Part shown: in pieces, positions 59,581-64,000 of the stretch
Numbering within the stretch: the first letter of the stretch is position 1
Layout of the letters: each line of letters opens with the position of its first letter
From: Nageia nagi
Taxonomy: Eukaryota > Pinophyta
DNA: 64,000 nt
Assembly (NCBI GenBank): GCA_050084985.1
Contig: JBITNC010000001.1
Span: 160,704,001-160,768,000, forward strand
Reading direction: 5' to 3'
Notes under the pieces: model-generated
Databases searched by the model: none
What the model was told of the DNA's origin: nothing
The model's input: only the letters and a program-made list of their open reading frames with translations
Position numbers and translations under genes: made by a program

Positions 59581-60771
59581 TGATTATCCAAATTTAAACT
59601 CCAACACAAATTAGAAAGTTTGTACCATCAAATCCTAACATTAGGTCTAGGGCATCCAATACACACATACAAACTCTCCAACATGCAACGTTAGGGTTAG
59701 GGCATCCACATTCAATATTTAGATACCTAAAATGCCAACATCTAGCATATGCAATCATACATCAATGAATAAAATCTCAAGATACCAATATCTAGCTCAT
59801 ATATGCATTATTCAAACCTTATTACATTAATGTACCATCAAATGATAAATACAAGTACATAACATCAAGAGATCCAATGCATGCACGTGTATGAGATAAT
59901 ACACAAATAATGAGATTTGATTCCCTATTGATGTATATGAAAGACATAAATGATAAAAATACAATATCAATGTCCAATAAGTAGTCATTGATCTCCTAGG
60001 AACCAACTAGGGCATAATGCTCTGAAATCCTTAATTTTGAATAGCTATAGACCCATGAGATAGACTTAATCCCTCATACTTTGAATCCTCTCCACTAAAG
60101 GAGCCATCCTTGAAATGTATTGAACTACTAAAAGTAGGATTAGATCCTTAGAATGCCATCAAATGGGCAAGGTTCTCCACTTAGGCCATAGATAATCAGG
60201 ATTCCACTACTTGACTACCGTTTAGATGCTTCATGTAGGAATGGATTGCTTAGTGTCACTAAGAATTGTGCCTAAAGGTCTATAGCAAGTGTAATAATAA
60301 TCAATTCTCCTCAATACTAAATCTCTAATGTCTATTTATACCTTTATCATATCTAGAACTCACCTTAGGATCATTATAGACCCTTCTAATCCAACATTGG
60401 GTAATTGGGCGGCCTAATTCACTTAAGTACCAATGTGGGTGTCATAAACACATAATATGATAATGTGGGGGTCTTGGAGCTCTAATAAGACAACGTGGGG
60501 TTTGGGGTCCTTCCTAAGCTAGTGCTAGCACTTTGGTGGGTATCCAACATGATAATATACAAATCTACCATGAGATTCCCACAATATGGGATCTCTAATA
60601 CAAAACATGCCTATTCTACTACTCAGGAGGGAGACATACCACTTGGGGCTCATAGTGCAATCCACATGACCCATTAAACTCTTGAGTTACAACATAATGA
60701 ATGCAAATACATGAAAGGCATATAATATAATATAACCTAATGGTTCTAATCAAAAGTACAAGGGGGATGTC
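59581..60771 (-). repeat. LTR, right (5' LTR in element's orientation)
   Basis: It begins TGATTATCCAAATTTAAAC. Similarity to 55118-56306 ends near GTACAAGGGGG, about 60771. It also holds 30-bp-spaced AATGTGGG-like motifs at 60430, 60460 and 60490. Confidence 0.83.
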
Positions 60772-61378
60772 CTAGTTGTCATTATGGTCATGTCATTATT
60801 TCACTCATCTCCTAGGTAGATTTTGAAAAGGTCCCTCATATTTTTTCTTTCCAAATAATCAAAACCAATGCTATTAATAGTGTGTGACTATGTTTGCACT
60901 ACTAACAGTGTACATTTACCAAACTAGAATAAAAAAGAATAGTATATCTCCTATCCTCAAGGTCTATTGAAATGTTTGGTATGATTACAATCAAGTTTTG
61001 ATCTTGTTAAAATGAAAAAACTTGTGTATTTTTGTAAGTGTTTATATGTTTCAAATGAGGGATCTTATCTTACGTTCATTACTACATTTTTGTTAAGGAT
61101 TAAAATGGAATATGGGTTGTGAATTGTTCTAAATATGTTTATTACTTATGTTCATTGTATAGGTTGCATTCTTATGTTGTATTGCAAATGAAAGTGTGAA
61201 TGGGTTTATATAATTTATTATGTTGAAGCTTGTACTTTTAGAATCAAATGAAAATTATATAAGTATAATTGAGCAAGCATGTAGACCATTAATTTAAATA
61301 ATAAAACATAAAATGCATTCAAAAGTATACACAAAATTAGAGCCAAAAATGGGGTGGAGCCATATCATAAAATACATC
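60772..61378. other. Non-coding stretch
   Basis: No recognised feature. If the element at 55118-60771 inserted into the gypsy at 52587, that gypsy should continue here, but I see no protease or RT text. Confidence 0.4.
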
Positions 61379-63240
61379 CTAGTGGCATGCACTACTGCCA
61401 CTACTCCCCACATCACTAGGACTAGACACCCTCCTAAACCCACTACTCCATTCAAAAATGGACATCCCACCTAAAATATGACTAGAAATAATACTATGAG
61501 AGGCCAATAAAGCCTTGGTTATCTCATACTTCCTATTAAGTATAACAATATCTTGATCTCTCTTTTTGATTTTATCCATAAGTTGTTGGATAAAATTCCA
61601 TAGCTCATTGGGTGGTGGCATAGCCATCCTCTCTTGAATCCTCTTCAATGATTGATCCATCAATGCTATTTAAGCATTCCTAGCCTCTAGTGTGGACTAA
61701 AGAGAAGATAGTTGTGATTCTAAGTCTAGAACCCTAGTCTTAAAAGGCTTCAACCTCTCAACCTTTGCCTTTAGTATAGAAATATGGGTAGCAATATCTC
61801 TTACATAACATAAAAATATGATAAGTTACTTTTCCATGCACATGTTAACCAAAAAATAAAGCATATCATAAACCAGTAGGTGTGTCATAAAGTGTTACCA
61901 GTTGTAACAAGTAGTATAGTCTCAACCAAGGCCTCCAATCCTAGTTCTAGTACAAATGAATAACCTTGCATTAGAATGTCATGCATAGGGTTTGTAATAT
62001 CATATGGGTCCTCATTATAATACCCCTCTAAAGTTGTATCCATGTCCTGATCCTCATCTTGATCATACTCATCCATGCCTAATGTGGTTGGTTGAACAGT
62101 CCCACCATGTCATATTCTCCCTCATAATACCTAGGGCCATAGATGTATCATCAATAGGGTCTAAAGTTCAAGGATCCTCCCATGTGGTCTACCATATAGG
62201 CATGATTTATGCCCTTTGTGGGTCATCTCTCTTAGTTCTCTATCAAATATAACACACTAGCATAGGTGGAATGCCCTACCATATCCCAAATTATCTGAGC
62301 ACCCACTATGGCATGTACTTCTCTATGAGCTTCTATTAGCTTTGGAGAAAGCAAGATTGCCTCACCTAGGAAAGTTGGTAGTCATCCTCCTCCCAAATAT
62401 AGTCATCATAGGAGAGCCATACTAAGTCCTCAAGATGAATATGGTCAATCTCTCTTCTCTTCACCTTTAATATTTGTGGGTACTTGTACCCAAGATGTCT
62501 AGACACCCAACATGTTAATGCAATGTTCAAAGGGTCCTCCCTCACCCTGTAAAGTCTAATCATCCAAATCATAGCTATCTTCTCATACATCCACACTTGT
62601 AATAAGCTATAATAAGTAATTATGATGTTGAACTTACTAACAAAAAAAAAATTATGTATATCCCTATACAATTATGCCAAAACTATAGGTTCCTAAGCAA
62701 ACCATGTCCCCTTAGCACAAATATCTTGTACTAACCATACCATGCCTAGAGGAAAAGCCAAACTACTCTTGTTTAGAAATAAGTAGGTGCAAATAATAAA
62801 GGCAATAAGTAGCCTCAAATACCTTGCAAGAGAGGTAAATTTGCATGCCCTTGATAAATGGGAATATCTATGATCACAATCATAGTCTCCCTATCTTATC
62901 AACCATGTTGAAAATCTTTATCTTTCTTAATTTTTTGAAATCTTGACCTAATGAACAATTCAACCCAACATGGGAATACCCCAAATATGATAAACATCCA
63001 ATAAGGTAACCATTATTTTACATAGAGGTAGGTGAAATTATTTATATCTTGATCCCACCACTCGACCAAGGTAGTAAGGAGTGAAAGATCATGTTGGACA
63101 TGTTTAGCTATTGCAAGGTTATTAATCCTTAGGCACATGAGGATATCATCCTTATGGTTAATCTTTGTAAATTCCTTGGCCTTCTCTAATGCAATCATGG
63201 ACATGGCTCTACCCCTAATATTGACCTTGCAGTCCCACAA
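61379..63240 (-). pseudogene. PMD-like pseudogene copy 3
   Basis: On the minus strand, 63240-63013 gives LTTLVEWWDQDINNFTYLYV, the start of a PMD-like domain. Around 62800-62600 come LRLLIAF, FPLGMVWLVQDI, a LYRDIHNF text and LLQVWMYEKI, which match copy 1 (LRMRLLIAY, FPVGMV, LYHDLHGF, VWAYDHI). Then an acidic part (62076-61900) and a phase-1 intron at 61898-61798 (101 bp, GTAACA...AG) follow. The last exon from 61797 has a coiled coil and a Gly/Ser tail (SPSDVGSSGSSACH) ending at 61379. Intron place and phase equal those of copy 1. TAG/TAA codons and frameshifts break it. No promoter is recognised upstream. Confidence 0.62.
61798..61898 (-). other. Phase-1 intron of PMD-like copy 3
   Basis: It starts GTAACACT and ends AAGAG on the minus strand, between the acidic and coiled-coil exons. 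The homologous intron of copy 1 is at 1152-1240. Confidence 0.55.
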
Positions 63241-64000
63241 AATAATTAAAATATCAAACTCATGAGAATAATTCTAAAACTCAAACATATATGAATGAGA
63301 AAAGCAAAATGAATGTAAATGCTATCATGATCAAGGGAAAATTGAAAACAAAATTAAAATAGCCTTTGCAAGCAATGAAATGGGAATGAAAAATGGAAGA
63401 AAAAGTAAAATCCTAAAGTTTTGATTCAAATGAATCTAGGAAATGTTGGAAAATAAGAAAGAAAATGGTAAATAAATAAAACTCACCACTTGCTTGAAGG
63501 GGAGGCTTTGGAGATACTCTATGATGTGTCCCTTATTCCTATTCAAAGGCCTCTTAATCGCATGCCATGCATTATTTGCCATGTCACTAGGTTAATAAGG
63601 AAATCAATGGCTAGGGGAAATGAATTTGCAAAAAGATCAATGAAAGAGAGAGGGATGAAAGGGATACAATACTTGCATACCTCCAAAAATATAGCAAGAA
63701 GACAAAAATGATAGAGAAAATGATAAAAGTCAACCTCAAAACCTCCTTTTTATTCAAATTTTCCCTAAACCTAACCTAGATGGGTCCCCTTTAAAATGCC
63801 AAATTTAATACTTTAGAAATAAGATATGATAGGGGGAAAATGCTTAGAATTATTTTAATTTCTTGACATTTCTTTTTCAAAACTAATTATGCTAAATTCA
63901 CATTATCAATGATGTTTGAAATATAAAATTGACATACATTTCAATGCATGACGATAAAAAAATGATAAATATAGTGATATTCAATTTTCACATTTTGCAT
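63241..64000. other. Non-coding stretch at right edge
   Basis: AT-rich sequence upstream of PMD copy 3. The open frame at 63490-63711 has no recognisable motif. Confidence 0.4.

Larger units (their letters stand above)
55118..60771 (-). mobile_element. LTR element with unrecognised long ORF, 5.65 kb
   Basis: Two direct repeats of about 1.19 kb flank 3.3 kb. A tRNA-Met-type primer site on the minus strand beside the right LTR and a purine tract beside the left LTR show it runs on the minus strand. The interior has one long decayed frame (59016-57221) that is neither gag nor pol as far as I can see. It therefore looks non-autonomous but protein-coding. Target duplication is not resolved, since the right outer end is mutated. 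Its left end interrupts the gypsy gag at 55117. Confidence 0.75.

Noticed and set aside
60765-60785. Target duplication TTGTGA/TTGTCA for the 55118-60771 element
   Set aside because: The right outer end does not align cleanly to a CA terminus, so the match could be chance.

Overview
The window looks like repeat-rich intergenic DNA from a large land-plant nuclear genome. It is strongly AT-rich, has no recognisable intact host gene, tRNA or rRNA, and is built of nested, decayed LTR retrotransposons. The mix fits a gymnosperm or another giant plant genome: a Ty1/copia element with 2-kb LTRs, Ty3/gypsy elements including one with two RNase H domains (Tat-type), a 4.4-kb non-autonomous LTR element, plant-mobile-domain (PMD) pseudogenes and 257-bp satellite DNA. 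That assignment is inference, since nothing here names a species.

Layout. 1-1522: PMD-like pseudogene copy 1 (+), running off the left edge. 1960-4074: Ty3/gypsy gag remnant (-). 5280-16200: PMD-like copy 2 (-), split by a complete Ty1/copia element at 5876-14818 with matching CCAGT target duplications. 16201-17730: AT-rich DNA ending in a gypsy 3' non-coding segment. 17731-22157: a complete non-autonomous LTR element (-) with no recognisable protein. 22179-41030: a roughly 19-kb Tat-type Ty3/gypsy element (+) with two related LTRs, gag, protease, RT, RNase H, a second RNase H, integrase and an extra ORF after integrase, followed by kilobases of tandem-repeat-bearing non-coding DNA. 41100-42390: a second 3'-end-plus-LTR copy of the same or a sister family. 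42390-44464: a truncated chromovirus-type gypsy (-) with gag, leader, primer-binding site and LTR. 44545-46335: a segment bounded by inverted repeats. 48836-51700: microsatellite, tandem duplication and 257-bp satellite. 51701-55117: the 5' end of a Ty3/gypsy (+) inserted into that satellite. 55118-60771: an LTR element (-) carrying a long decayed ORF I do not recognise, with a 30-bp repeat scattered through LTR and ORF. 61379-63240: PMD-like copy 3 (-).

All coding regions are broken. The breaks share a signature: nonsense codons sit where CAG, CAA or CGA would fit the frame, and key Cys, Asp and Gly codons are changed by G-to-A. This is what long-term deamination of methylated cytosine in silenced plant transposons produces. 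From termini and target duplications the order of events is clear in places: copia inserted into an existing PMD copy, the non-autonomous element lies against the left Tat-type LTR, and the 51701 gypsy landed inside a pre-existing satellite array. By eye, the copia LTRs differ by about 6% and the non-autonomous element's LTRs by roughly twice that. The best candidates for something undescribed are the 55118-60771 element with its decapeptide-coding 30-bp repeats, the ORF downstream of integrase in the Tat-type element, the 14-bp minisatellite in the copia LTRs, and the small family of intron-bearing PMD-like genes.
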